Notes: a model not told the origin generated them from the sequence alone. 20,649 nucleotides of DNA from Acrasis kona (GCA_026419775.2 JAOPGA020000166.1:1-20649); one strand, 5' to 3'. Numbered from the stretch's first letter, positions 11,001-19,360 are shown. Translations and numbers: made by a program.

Positions 11001-11395
11001 GGAGCGCCCTAACATTACGTTAGTCACTAGTTGCTGGTTAGTAAAACTTACAGTTGAATCGTCAGGGGGAGTTTGAAACGAGATACTAAAAGAATTATTT
11101 TGATCTTTCGGAGCGTCTACGTGAAAGAACCCGGCACCTAATTTATTAATAATCAGGAATTAAATTATAAAATACCTGTCTTCTCATGCTCGCATAAATA
11201 AGTCGTTACATTGAATTCTTGTACGTAGTTAACTTTATTTAGCTTCCAGCCGTGGATAACATCCCCTTGTTTATATTTTGCGTTTTCAGGATGTGTTTTG
11301 ATTTCCTCAGTTGGAGTAGAGTATCTACGGTTTGTAGTTCTGCTAAGAGCTATTCTCTTTGGTATGAGATGCCTGTACCGATTGATTCTAAGCAT
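8039..11395 (-). CDS. PITRM1: Presequence protease, mitochondrial (M16C metallopeptidase)
   Basis: 1012 aa from nine exons: 11395-11176, 11137-11052, 11008-10856, 10818-10642, 10598-10396, 10357-10034, 9995-9839, 9797-9010 and 8969-8039. All eight introns are 37-43 nt and all junctions keep frame. PreP degrades cleaved mitochondrial targeting peptides and other short peptides in the matrix. The N-terminus ([19 protein letters not shown]) is a basic, amphipathic mitochondrial presequence. The inverted zinc motif HILEH places H106, E109 and H110, and the distal ligand is E207 in [10 protein letters not shown]; the spacing of 101 from the first His equals that of human PreP. The C-terminal half has [12 protein letters not shown] (R872, Y878), the conserved Arg/Tyr pair of the closed chamber. 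Length is close to human (1037 aa). Every catalytic residue is present, so an active enzyme is expected. Confidence 0.97.
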
Positions 11396-11615
11396 TGTTG
11401 AGGAAATTGGCTATTTATAAATCGAAAAGAGGAAGAGAAAATTTTGAAAGAAGTTTATGTATTTGAATAAATCAAACAAAAAATGCACTCTTATCCAACA
11501 TTTTATTGCATTACAAGTCTCACACGGACTCCTACCACAGCATTTTGATTGACCCATTGTGATTCAATGTATTGTGTGAACTTCACAATCAAATATTGTA
11601 AAACAGAGAGCAGAC

Positions 11616-12098
11616 ATGAAGAGACTGTCCACAGCAACAAGAGGGCTTCTGGTAATATTGATATTCGATTCGCGATTAACAGTAAACTAGTTCATGCAGA
11701 AGAAGAACGGGAATATAGTCGACGATGAGGATGATGTGAAACAAAAGGAAGTTGTCCCACAAGAAAGAGGTGAACAGTGGACAAGTCCAGAATTCGAAAA
11801 GGGTGTAAAACATGCACCACCTGTTATTACTGATAATAATTCTTTGTACTCATTTTACGCCTCACCGGAGGGAACAAAAAGTGCAAAGCACACACATGAG
11901 GTTGGGCGGAAAAAATTTGGTACATTAAAAAAAAAAGAAGAAGAGGACAAGATGCTTGAAGAAGAGTTGAAAAAACAAGAGGAGGAGAAAATTAATAACA
12001 TGAATTCAATTTATGTTCTTCAAACAAATAAGGATAAGAAAAGAAAGAATGACAATAAGAAAGAAACTAACAAGAATAAAAAGCGGAAAACGAATTAA
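11616..12098 (+). CDS. Small Lys/Glu-rich protein with presequence-like N-terminus
   Basis: 147 aa from exon 11616-11651 (12 codons) and exon 11691-12098, joined across a 39-nt phase-0 intron (GTAATA...ACTAG). The N-terminus MKRLSTATRGLLFMQKKNG has the basic and hydroxylated character of a mitochondrial targeting peptide. The middle is acidic, then holds EQWTSPEFEKGVKHAPPVI and a SLYSFYASPEG segment. A KKKEEEDKMLEEELKKQEEE coiled coil follows. The last 30 residues are mostly Lys/Asn (KRKNDNKKET, NKNKKRKTN), which resembles a nuclear localisation signal as much as a mitochondrial tail. I recognise no family. It is transcribed divergently from PreP with 220 bp between start codons. The second ATG at 11694 would drop the presequence and give a 134-aa form. 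Confidence 0.7.
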
Positions 12099-12141
12099 TT
12101 TTAACATTTTTACTAGAAAAAGAAGGTCTACAATTACACAT

Positions 12142-14467
12142 TTATTTGAAAATAAATTTACAATCAGAGAAGACTTCCTCTAATCCAAACATTAAACTTT
12201 TGAATTGATAAACATTTTGGTTCAAGACAAAGTGTATGATAAAATGATCTGTTCCATTTCCAATGCTTTTCATATAATTGTCTTTCATATATATAGGTTT
12301 TGACCTGACTGCTAGTGATGTCCTATTGTAATTCCACTCCAATGGTTTTGGTTCAACATTAAATGTATCTCCCTCCCCACACACAAAGCACTCATTGTCA
12401 GTCACAAAAAGACTTTGACGGAAACCAGTATCCACACGTATAACGTTGAGTCCCGATAGACATTGTAATCTGGTAGGCATGAAAATGTTCTCTCCGTTCG
12501 TGTCCATTCCCAAAAATCCAGAGTCATTATTTCCAAACACCCAAACTGATCCATTGGCTTAAAAGTAAGTTTTGATATAATGTTCCAAACGTTAATGTGA
12601 TTCTTACCTGATAGTAAGATGGTATGGTTTCCCTTGCATGAAATGTCAACAAACTTGTGTTTTGAAAATTCCAACTCCAAAGGATTGGTCACCTCAACAG
12701 GATAGTGAACCTGATAGTATTCTGGGAATCCACATTGACCATGCTTATTTGATCCAAAACTGAAAACCTTACCGGACCCTACGAGAGGTTAAAATGTAAA
12801 AATACAAAAACTTACTTGACAGTATGACGCAGTGTGAATTACCACAAGCGATCATTGAAATGGGCTCATTGTCCCATCCAATATCTGTTGGTTGCTGTAA
12901 CCGGAAGGAATCTTCACTCTCTTCTAAAGTCATTCCACACAACCACAAACGATCATGATCGGTAATGATGATTGAACTTCTCTGACTGACTGCAATGTGA
13001 GTGGCTACTCTTGCTTCAAATCCACTAGTCCACACTTGTGTTGGCATGACGAGAGGGTCATCTGTAACGCAAAGAGCTCCCGTAGTGTTGCAGCCTGTTG
13101 AATAGACTTTTCCACTTTCAGTTAAAAACAAAGTATGTCCAAGTTGAAATGTTGTGTCTACTTCTGGATGTGCTGCAATGTCAACAACGAGTTCATTTTC
13201 TAATTCACCAGTAACTCTCATGAAAGTCTCTGCAATCTCAACATCCTCGTGAAGACCAAGAAATCTACATTGCTTTCCGTTTAAGCCTCTAGCCCATACT
13301 TGGCCTTCGTCTAAGAGGTTGAGTGTTTCAAAATTGTCATCAAAACATACTTGTAAGAATAAAAGTACAATTGTCACCGCATATAACCTGGCTTACAGAA
13401 TTAGAGGAAATGTGCTGTTCCAAATCAACAACGATAGGTCTTGTAATGTCCAAGTTTTGGAAGTCCTCATCAGGGTTCATGATTAAGTGATCGTCGTCTT
13501 GGTGGTCTCTGTTCAAACTTTCTTGAAGGACAGCATCTCCAGACACAAGTTGGAAGGATTTATTGGAACCAAAACCCATCAGTAAATTACTTCCCGTTAG
13601 CATGCACTGTATTTGGTTGTTTGTTAAAAGTCTTGAATCACATAATGGAGTTTCATCTTGTTTAGTAGGTTTGTTTATTAAAGGTAACTCACAACCATAC
13701 TCTAAAATCTTGACAAGCAGTTGATCCGCAGGAAGTTTCTTTAACTTTTCAACCAACTGAGCGCCCTTTTTACGTTGTAGGAGGGATGAAGGTAATGAGA
13801 GAGGAACTTGCATGCGAGATTTTAGAGGAGACGCCAACAAAGATCTGTATTCACTTATAGAAACACTAACAGCATAATACACATCAGAAGTATATCTTGT
13901 ATCAGCTATCAAGCAAAAGCCAACTTGCAGTTTATGCTCAAGCCAGGATAAAACACAATAGCGATGTGCGTATGAGGTAATGAAGGCACTAAACATTGAG
14001 TTTGGGGTCTCATCTTTTTTTATGGTGATGGAAACTCCGCTTTGTGGAAATGTAAATACAGGATAGGGTTCCTCAAGTTCGCAGTGAAAAACTCTTTCAA
14101 TGAAATTCTTCCTCATGTGACGACTAAAATCAGCAACTTTTATAAAATTTAGTTTATGAACTTCTGGGTCGTTATTTAGTGTCGCTTCAATTGTTTTGAT
14201 CGGGCATTGACAAAAGGCTGAAAGTGATTTTTTTGTGTTTGTTGGTGAGGGTAGTACTGGGCTTGGTGGCTCTACGTTTCGAATGTGTGCATATCTGCAA
14301 TGCTCTCCATACTTACAGAATCCTTTTTGAAAAAAACTGCATATGGGCAAGCGATTTTTGACTGATAAATCATGAGAAAAGCGGCACTTTGATCCGTTTC
14401 GACACGTTCTATAGTTCGCGAAGAAGCTGCACGTAACAATGTGAAGATCGTTAGGGGGTGTGCTCAT
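12142..14467 (-). CDS. CCCH zinc-finger and RCC1-repeat fusion protein
   Basis: 732 aa from exons 14467-13351, 13310-12816, 12778-12608 and 12557-12142; introns of 40, 37 and 50 nt, all phase 1. Two CCCH fingers open the protein: C13-x8-C22-x5-C28-x3-H32 and C43-x7-C51-x5-C57-x3-H61; such pairs usually bind RNA. Residues about 80-270 form a region I do not recognise. From about 293 to the end are RCC1-type beta-propeller repeats: LLMGFGSNKSF, GQVWARGLNG, GKVYSTGCNTTGAL, DRLWLCGMTLEE, GKVFSFGSNKHGQCG and GSVWVFGNNDSGFLG, alternating with ISMIACGNSHCVILS-type strands. RCC1 propellers include exchange factors for Ran and other small GTPases as well as plain binding platforms. No membrane segment is seen. 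The start lies 49 bp from the divergent start of the F-box-GTPase gene. Function is unknown. Confidence 0.88.
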
Positions 14468-14516
14468 ATTTCTTCGAAGTTTCTAATAAGATTTTTTGTA
14501 ATATAGTCAACCACTG
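14468..14516. promoter_or_regulatory. Compact bidirectional promoter
   Basis: Only 49 bp separate the ATG of the CCCH-RCC1 gene (minus) from the ATG of the F-box-GTPase gene (plus). Any core promoter and 5' leader elements must be shared or lie inside the coding regions. The stretch is AT-rich; no canonical box is evident. Confidence 0.6.
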
Positions 14517-15429
14517 ATGATGTCAATACCCTTCATCTTACTAAACTATGACATCTTAGGTATAATAGAGGAGTATCTTGAGCTTGATTTAGAAACATTA
14601 TGGAGCATGGTACAAGTATGTAGAACTTTTAAAGATTTCTTCTGTCAAGAGGAAATTTGGCGGAAGACTTGGTACAATTTTCATCCGTTCAGTGTTGGAA
14701 TCATCAATTCGAATTTTTACAGCCACTACAGCAGATTAAGATGTCTCAAACCGAAATATTATCCAAACATGAAGAACAAAGAAATCAGAGTTGTAAGTTT
14801 CGTTTTTTTATATTATAATAAGCTGACAAAAGGTTCTTTTTGGTTTGGATCAATCAGGTAAAAGTTCATTAGCAATAAGGTTCATTTCCGACTACATTCC
14901 TAGTGCGTATGATAGCACTATCGAAGATGCGTACGGGAAGAATGTTTTTCTTAAAGACGGTCTTCAAATCAGACTTATTATAATTGACACAGGTGGTTCT
15001 CCTGAATATTCTCCTCTTCGTGATAGTCAAATCACGACTAGTGACTGCTTCTTAGTTGTTTATGCAATCGATAATCTTAAATCCTTCTTGTCTATTAATG
15101 AATATGTTCATGATATTCGGTTTCATGACCAAGAACAAATAAAAACTAGTCCTATATTCATTGTTGGTGCAAAATCTGATAAAATAAATTCCAGGAAGGT
15201 TCCACTGCAAGAGGCAATTGATTTTTCGAGAAGTATTGGTTGTAGACACTTTGAGACCAGTGCTTACCACAAAGACAATGTTGATGATGTATTTTTAGAA
15301 ATTGCGGCAGAAGGAATACACAACATCAAGATGAGGATGATATATGACAAGCTTTTAACTGGAGAGCCATTTGTTTTTAAGGAGGAGGTTGATCCTTTGT
15401 ACCTAAGCAGACTTTATTCGCAGAAGTAA
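14517..15429 (+). CDS. F-box protein fused to a Ras-like small GTPase domain
   Basis: 290 aa from exon 14517-14792 and exon 14833-15429; a 40-nt phase-0 intron (GTAAGT...AAAAG) lies just before the P-loop and its removal restores VVLFGLDQSGKSSLA. Residues about 4-56 match an F-box (ILLNYDILGIIEEYL, TLWSMVQVCRTFKDF, EEIWRKTW), which in known proteins docks to Skp1 in SCF ubiquitin ligases. Residues 91-270 form a Ras fold: P-loop G96-LDQ-SGKS103, switch I YDSTIEDAY (T121), DTGGS (144-148), GAKSD (204-208) and ETSAY (233-237). Compared with Ras, Gly12 becomes Asp, Gly13 Gln, Gln61 Ser and Asn116 Ala. GTP hydrolysis is therefore probably impaired and guanine recognition altered. The C-terminus (RLYSQK) lacks a CaaX prenylation box. 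A poly(A) signal lies at 15457. Confidence 0.88.
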
Positions 15430-15737
15430 AAATTTGATAATCTAATTGTAACATTTAATAAAAAGGTTTTATACCAATTTAACTATCACGTTGACCCATT
15501 AGTCATTCACAACAGCCAAAACATGGCGCCTCCACGCTTATTCCCAACCAAAGGCAACCAACCTAATGATTATGACTAGAGTTGCCTGCAACGTTCTCAT
15601 GGTGAACTTTAATTTGCAACTGTTGCAAATGCTAGACTATAACTTGTTAGGTTTATTGGCATTCAGTGGTTTATTGTATATTAAAAGTAATTTAAAATTG
15701 AGCGAACAGAATTTTGAAGTCGACCTGCGATTGTAAA
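15430..15737. other. Intergenic region with F-box-GTPase 3' end and TMEM222 promoter
   Basis: AATAAA at 15457-15462 serves the upstream gene. A short frame of 18 codons starting MAPPRLFPTKG (15523-15579) ends in TAG. It could be an upstream open frame in the leader of the next gene, but nothing else supports it. Confidence 0.4.
15457..15462 (+). terminator. Poly(A) signal of the F-box-GTPase gene
   Basis: AATAAA 27 nt after the stop codon, at the usual distance for this window. Confidence 0.6.
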
Positions 15738-16332
15738 ATGATAAACGATGATGAGAGGTTGAGCGACGACCAAGACACTGGAGATGACGAGGAATTACAT
15801 GTAATGGATATAAACCGAGATAAATTTCCATACAGCATTGTTTGGACTCCAATACCTTTAGTTACGTGGATGCTTCCATTTGTAGGTCATATGGGAATAG
15901 CGAGAAGTGATGGAACAATTTATGATTTTGCAGGCCCACAGACAGTTATTGTAGATGATTTTTCTTTCGGAAGACCAACGAAGTACTTAAGACTGGATCC
16001 ATCTAAAATTAGGGGCTCTAGAAGGTGGGATGATTATATTACAAGAATGTCTAACCAATATTGCAAAATGAATGTGAGTTTGTTTCTTATCTTATTATTT
16101 ACTTTTTTAGTATAATTTTTTCTGCAACAATTGTCACAACATGGTCGCACATATGCTTAATGATATGAAGTACGACGGTCGTGAAAATTGGGGTGTTGCT
16201 GAATTGTGTCTAAGACTTTTTTTCTTTGGGAGCCACATTAACACTTGGCGAACCATCAAGACATACATTGGCTTCTTTGTTTTTGTTACATTTCTCTTCG
16301 TCTTGAACTTTGGTCTCCTTAATGTAAAATAA
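15738..16332 (+). CDS. TMEM222: TMEM222/RTE1 family membrane protein (DUF778)
   Basis: 185 aa from exon 15738-16073 and exon 16111-16332, joined across a 37-nt phase-0 intron (GTGAGT...TTTAG). The family is widespread in eukaryotes; the plant member RTE1 works at Golgi/ER with the ethylene receptor ETR1, while the general role is unclear. After an acidic N-terminus come the family signatures: KFPYSIVWTPIPLVTWMLPF (about 29-48), GHMGIARSDGTIYDFAGP (50-67), FGRPTKYLRLDP (78-89), then across the splice FFCNNCHNMVAHMLNDMKY with the conserved Cys and His residues (C117, C120, H121). A C-terminal hydrophobic helix lies at about 160-180. The start is the only ATG before the conserved core; a 24-base upstream extension has none. 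The match runs the full length, so the gene looks intact. Confidence 0.93.
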
Positions 16333-16388
16333 AATTATATCTACATGTCCAATGGTATCATTTATAAATAAAAGTTTAATCATAATAT

Positions 16389-16799
16389 TTACATAAAGGT
16401 TATATTCTCATTGGCTATAAAGCTGGGCCCCAATATTACAGGGTTTGATGGGAATGGCTGAGGCTCCACCATGATCCGTTCTATCTGTTGTACCTCTTTG
16501 TCTTCGTGTCTGGAAAGCTCTATCGTTTCTTTTAAACTCTCAAGCTCTTCGTATACATCTGCGTGGCGTCGTACTTTGTTAGTGGCCTTGTTGTTGTATG
16601 CTATTATGTCGTCCACTTGGTCAATGATTGTAGAAGGCTCCATGTCTTGGTTTTTTGTTGTATCTCTTGTCCTCTAGAAAGTAATTTCCATTCTACTTTT
16701 AAATCCAATGCTGGGTAACATTATCCCTGCGGGTATTCTGTCCCAACCATTTTGTCCTAACAAACTAAATATATCGACGTCAGACATGTTAGAATTCAT
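16389..16799 (-). CDS. Small protein of unknown function
   Basis: Inferred as 120 aa from exon 16799-16720 and exon 16671-16389, joined across a 48-nt intron (GTTACC...TAGAG, phase 2). The first exon reads MNSNMSDVDIFSLLGQNG then WDRIPAGI. The second has RDTTKNQDMEPSTIIDQVDD, a predicted helix with ELESLKETIELSRHEDKEV, and a Pro-rich end PQPFPSNPVILGPSF. Without splicing the first part runs to an in-frame TAG at 16674 and the second restarts at ATG 16643, giving an 84-aa product. I prefer the spliced model because both parts look protein-like and its length fits local introns, though the donor is weak. No family recognised. The stop lies 56 bp from the convergent TMEM222 stop. Confidence 0.5.
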
Positions 16800-17106
16800 G
16801 GTTACAATCAACTTAATTCAAAATTGATCCGTGTTTACAAGTGACATAGGAAGCAGATGCTATTTTTAATAGAGCAGATAACATTAAATTACATACGATC
16901 TGTGCGATCTGCAGTCTTGCGGACTATTAAGTTCTTGTTGACTTTATTACGAAAAGTGGGAACAGGACATCTAACAAACATTAAGGAGGTACTTTCAAGT
17001 GAATTTAATGGATAAATTAATTATTATACTGAATGTATAGGTGAAATTTGAACAGAACAAGTAGATGCAATAACAATATCCGATTTTTTTGCAATTAAAG
17101 ACGCAA
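16800..17106. other. Intergenic region, nothing recognised
   Basis: AT-rich, between the divergent unknown small gene and the BTB-WD40 remnant. No gene or element is supported. Confidence 0.4.
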
Positions 17107-17597
17107 ATGAACGAACACATTAACGTACGCCTCAAAATGAAGAAAGTGTGCAACAAACAGCATAAAATATAGAGGAGGAACGAAAGCTAAATGAGGCAAG
17201 AAGAGAGCTTTCTGAACGAGAAGCCAAGTTGAACGAGATAGAAGAGAATATTAACAGCAACATTGTTGGTAATCGTGTTAAACTAGATATTGCAGGAACG
17301 GTTTTCGGTACTGCAATCTCTACAATCACTTCTGTAGTGCAGAGGAACAGCTTCTTCTCTGGACTGCTTAGCAGCAAATTTGCGGTGAAAACAGAGGAAG
17401 ATGGAAGTTATTCTATCGACAGGGAAGCACGTGACTTTTCTATAATTCTGTCAAGATATGGGATTGTTACAAATGGAAGATGTGTTGCAATCTTGACAGG
17501 TCACACTGGTTATATTTTTTCTCTCACACTGAACGATGGTAGATTAGCAAGTGGTAGTCCTGATAAAACTATCAAGGTATGGAAATGTAGCCCATAA
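17107..17597 (+). pseudogene. Shrunken BTB/T1-WD40 gene, probably a remnant
   Basis: The main exon 17175-17597 reads as a short coiled coil (RKLNEARRELSEREAKLNEI), a KCTD/Kv-T1-type BTB domain (VKLDIAGTVFGTAISTI, RNSFFSGLLSSKF, EEDGSYSIDRE, DFSIILSRYG), then directly one terminal WD40 repeat (GRCVAILTGHTGYIFSLTL, DGRLASGSPDKTIKVWKC) and a stop. T1 domains normally read VGGT, FIDRD and IL-x-YLR-x-G; here Gly is Ala, FIDRD is SIDRE and the YL is missing. One WD40 repeat cannot close a propeller, so several repeats look deleted. The exon has no in-frame ATG. A rescue model uses ATG 17107-17124 and a 50-nt intron (17125-17174), giving 146 aa, but that first exon is only six codons. It may be a decayed member of a BTB-WD40 family, or a short expressed protein. 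Confidence 0.6.
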
Positions 17598-18133
17598 ATA
17601 AATCTATTATTTGATTAAGAAAGATAATAAAACCTGTTTTTTTTTTACAATCCAAAGCTTGTCTGTCCTTGATGTGGTCGATGTTGCGCTGCAGGATAAA
17701 CCTTGATCCAAAATAATTTATTAAAGAATTATGACATTATTGTTAGATGCCTTCCTCTTGATTTAACACTATCAACATGTAAATTTGTTCAGTGGAGTCA
17801 CAAATGTTTACTGGTTAGTTCGAGAACTGACCTATTGAAAATTCCGAAGTTAGATAAAAGAATAGTCACAATAAAAGAATATAAAATAATTTGTTGGAAG
17901 TCTTATTAAAACAAAGATTCTTAGTTAGAACCCTTGATTGAGATTACATGTCAATCAATTTCCATCAAATTTCACATGAACATGGGAGTTGTCGGAGTTC
18001 ATATCAATGATGACTGGGCTCCAATTTAGTTTGACCCAGTTATCTTTTTGGATTCAAATTTAATAGTCCGGACGATGCATAAAAGAGATTTCCCAGCCAC
18101 GCATTAAACCAAAACCAACACATCCACATACAC
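17598..18133. other. Intergenic region upstream of endonuclease I
   Basis: Contains a T-run near 17637-17646, an open frame without ATG at 17703-17909 that resembles nothing, and a small inverted repeat ACTGGG/CCCAGT at 18013-18018 and 18035-18040. The proximal part is the promoter of the endonuclease gene. Confidence 0.4.
18077..18085 (+). promoter_or_regulatory. TATA-like element of the endonuclease I gene
   Basis: GCATAAAAG lies about 50 nt before the ATG, a fitting place for a core promoter with a short leader. It is the clearest TATA-like site I see in the window; function is inferred. Confidence 0.4.
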
Positions 18134-18946
18134 ATGAGAGCACCCTTGTACTGCTTGTGCCTATTGCTTCTAGTATGCTTGGTTATCGCAGAATCATACT
18201 ATGACGAGGAAAGGGACTTACAGGACAGAAACATCTACTATAACACTAATGGTGACAACTTCCAAACTGACTACAAGAAATTGTCGGACCTTCTAGTGAA
18301 GACTCATAGCCACAGAACAGATTACGGAGAGGCTCGTGGTCATCTATACCCAACCATCGACAGATACCCAGATGACTCTTTAAAGTGCGTTTACAGCCAA
18401 AAGTTATTAGAAGGTGACAACAAAGCAGCTGCAGGAGGTGTCAGAATCATGGTACGTGGAGGATCCAATCCAACCTACAACTGCGAACATTCTATGCCAC
18501 AATCTTGGTTCAACAAGCAACTACCAATGAAGGGAGACATTCATCACTTGTTCACTGCTGAGACTAGGTGCAACGGTTTCAGGGGAAACTTGCCTTTCGG
18601 ACACTATGATACCAAGAAAGGAGATAGGGCCTTGAAGGAGATGGCAGGATGTGGAATCATGTTCGACCGTGATGGTGTGAAGTCCTTCTTCCCACTCTAT
18701 GGACGTGGTGCTGTTGCCAGAGCCGTTCTGTACTTCATCACAAGGTATCCCGGTGAGATTGAGCACAGAAACATTCCAGAGTCACACTTGGAAGACATCA
18801 AACAATGGGCGAAGGATTATCCTGCTGAGAGATGGGAGCAACACAGAAATAGATATATCTATGAGGTGCAAGGCAACCGCAACCCATACATTGACTTCCC
18901 TACTTTAGTGTCTGAGATTGACTTCTCCGGTGCTCTCTCTAACTAA
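18134..18946 (+). CDS. Secreted endonuclease I (bacterial EndA/Bsn type)
   Basis: 270 aa, single exon, with a signal peptide (MRAPLYCLCLLLLVCLVIAE, cleavage near residue 20). The mature protein matches the endonuclease I family, periplasmic or extracellular enzymes of bacteria that cut DNA and often RNA through a His-Me finger. Motifs: YNCEHSMPQSWF (E119 and general base H120), KGDIHHLFTAET (H137, H138), RCNGFRGNLPFG (N147, N152) and QGNRNPYIDFPTL (246-258), in family order and spacing. Four cysteines in the mature part (C85, C118, C146, C173) could form two disulfides. No intron is present. The likely role is digestion of prey or environmental DNA together with the DNase I-like enzyme at 3602. 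The family is mainly bacterial, so ancient transfer is plausible, but codon choice here looks like that of its neighbours. Confidence 0.95.
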   Translation: MRAPLYCLCLLLLVCLVIAESYYDEERDLQDRNIYYNTNGDNFQTDYKKLSDLLVKTHSHRTDYGEARGHLYPTIDRYPDDSLKCVYSQKLLEGDNKAAAGGVRIMVRGGSNPTYNCEHSMPQSWFNKQLPMKGDIHHLFTAETRCNGFRGNLPFGHYDTKKGDRALKEMAGCGIMFDRDGVKSFFPLYGRGAVARAVLYFITRYPGEIEHRNIPESHLEDIKQWAKDYPAERWEQHRNRYIYEVQGNRNPYIDFPTLVSEIDFSGALSN

Positions 18947-18996
18947 TGTAAATATTCACATTGTGTATATAAAAACATAAACAAAATTTAATTTAT

Positions 18997-19002
18997 AATA
19001 AA
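18997..19002 (+). terminator. Poly(A) signal of the endonuclease I gene
   Basis: AATAAA about 50 nt after the TAA stop. Confidence 0.6.
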
Positions 19003-19018
19003 CCAATACTTGTCATCA

Positions 19019-19153
19019 ATGTGTGTTTATTCTTTGTGGAAAGATTCACTCAACCTTCCCACTTACAAAAATGTCATTCGATTCAATGAATTCATCAAGA
19101 TGAAGGAAGAGGGTATTTCGGACAAAATAATTATCATCACATTATATTAACCT
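19019..19153 (+). pseudogene. Short open frame, possible peroxiredoxin-like fragment
   Basis: 44 codons from an ATG. The translation includes SLNLPTYKNVIRFNEFIKMK and EEGISDKIIIITL. This recalls the stretch of Prx5-type peroxiredoxins around the helix and strand after the active-site cysteine, but the PxxxTxxC motif is absent and the frame ends before the ND signature. The likeness is weak; it may be a decayed fragment or chance. Confidence 0.2.
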
Positions 19154-19354
19154 AAGGATTCCGTCAAGACTAGTTTCGATGTACAGAACATTTTGGTAAA
19201 CAATTCCGATGCTGTTACCAGCATCGACATTAGCATTCACCGAGCGCAACACCAACCACTCCAATAAAGAAGTGAAAGATCATCTGCCCTCACTCCTCGC
19301 AAAGTTAAAAAGCAGGCAAAATGAGTTTAGGCTCCAACAAGTTACGTGCAGAGT

Positions 19355-19360
19355 TTTATT
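19355..19360 (-). terminator. Poly(A) signal overlapping the MFS stop codon
   Basis: AATAAA on the minus strand begins with the last base of the TAA stop read from 19362 to 19360. It is either the true end of the transcript or a chance match. Confidence 0.35.

Larger units (their letters stand above)
18947..19359. other. Intergenic region with possible decayed coding sequence
   Basis: Starts with the endonuclease 3' untranslated region and poly(A) signal. A 44-codon frame from ATG 19019 and an open plus-strand frame at 19209-19439 follow. Both look partly protein-like but incomplete; the first is listed separately. Confidence 0.4.

Noticed and set aside
16674-16676. Reassigned TAG codon
   Set aside because: The DNase I-like gene ends with TAG right after its conserved C-terminus, and a splice model removes this TAG.
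17132-17377. 81-codon minus-strand open frame
   Set aside because: It is antisense to the BTB/coiled-coil coding sequence, whose translation clearly matches a known domain.
17703-17909. Plus-strand open frame without ATG
   Set aside because: No recognisable pattern; likely chance in AT-rich intergenic sequence.
18013-18040. Inverted repeat ACTGGG/CCCAGT upstream of the endonuclease I gene
   Set aside because: Six-base arms with a 16-base gap are expected by chance in a window of this size.
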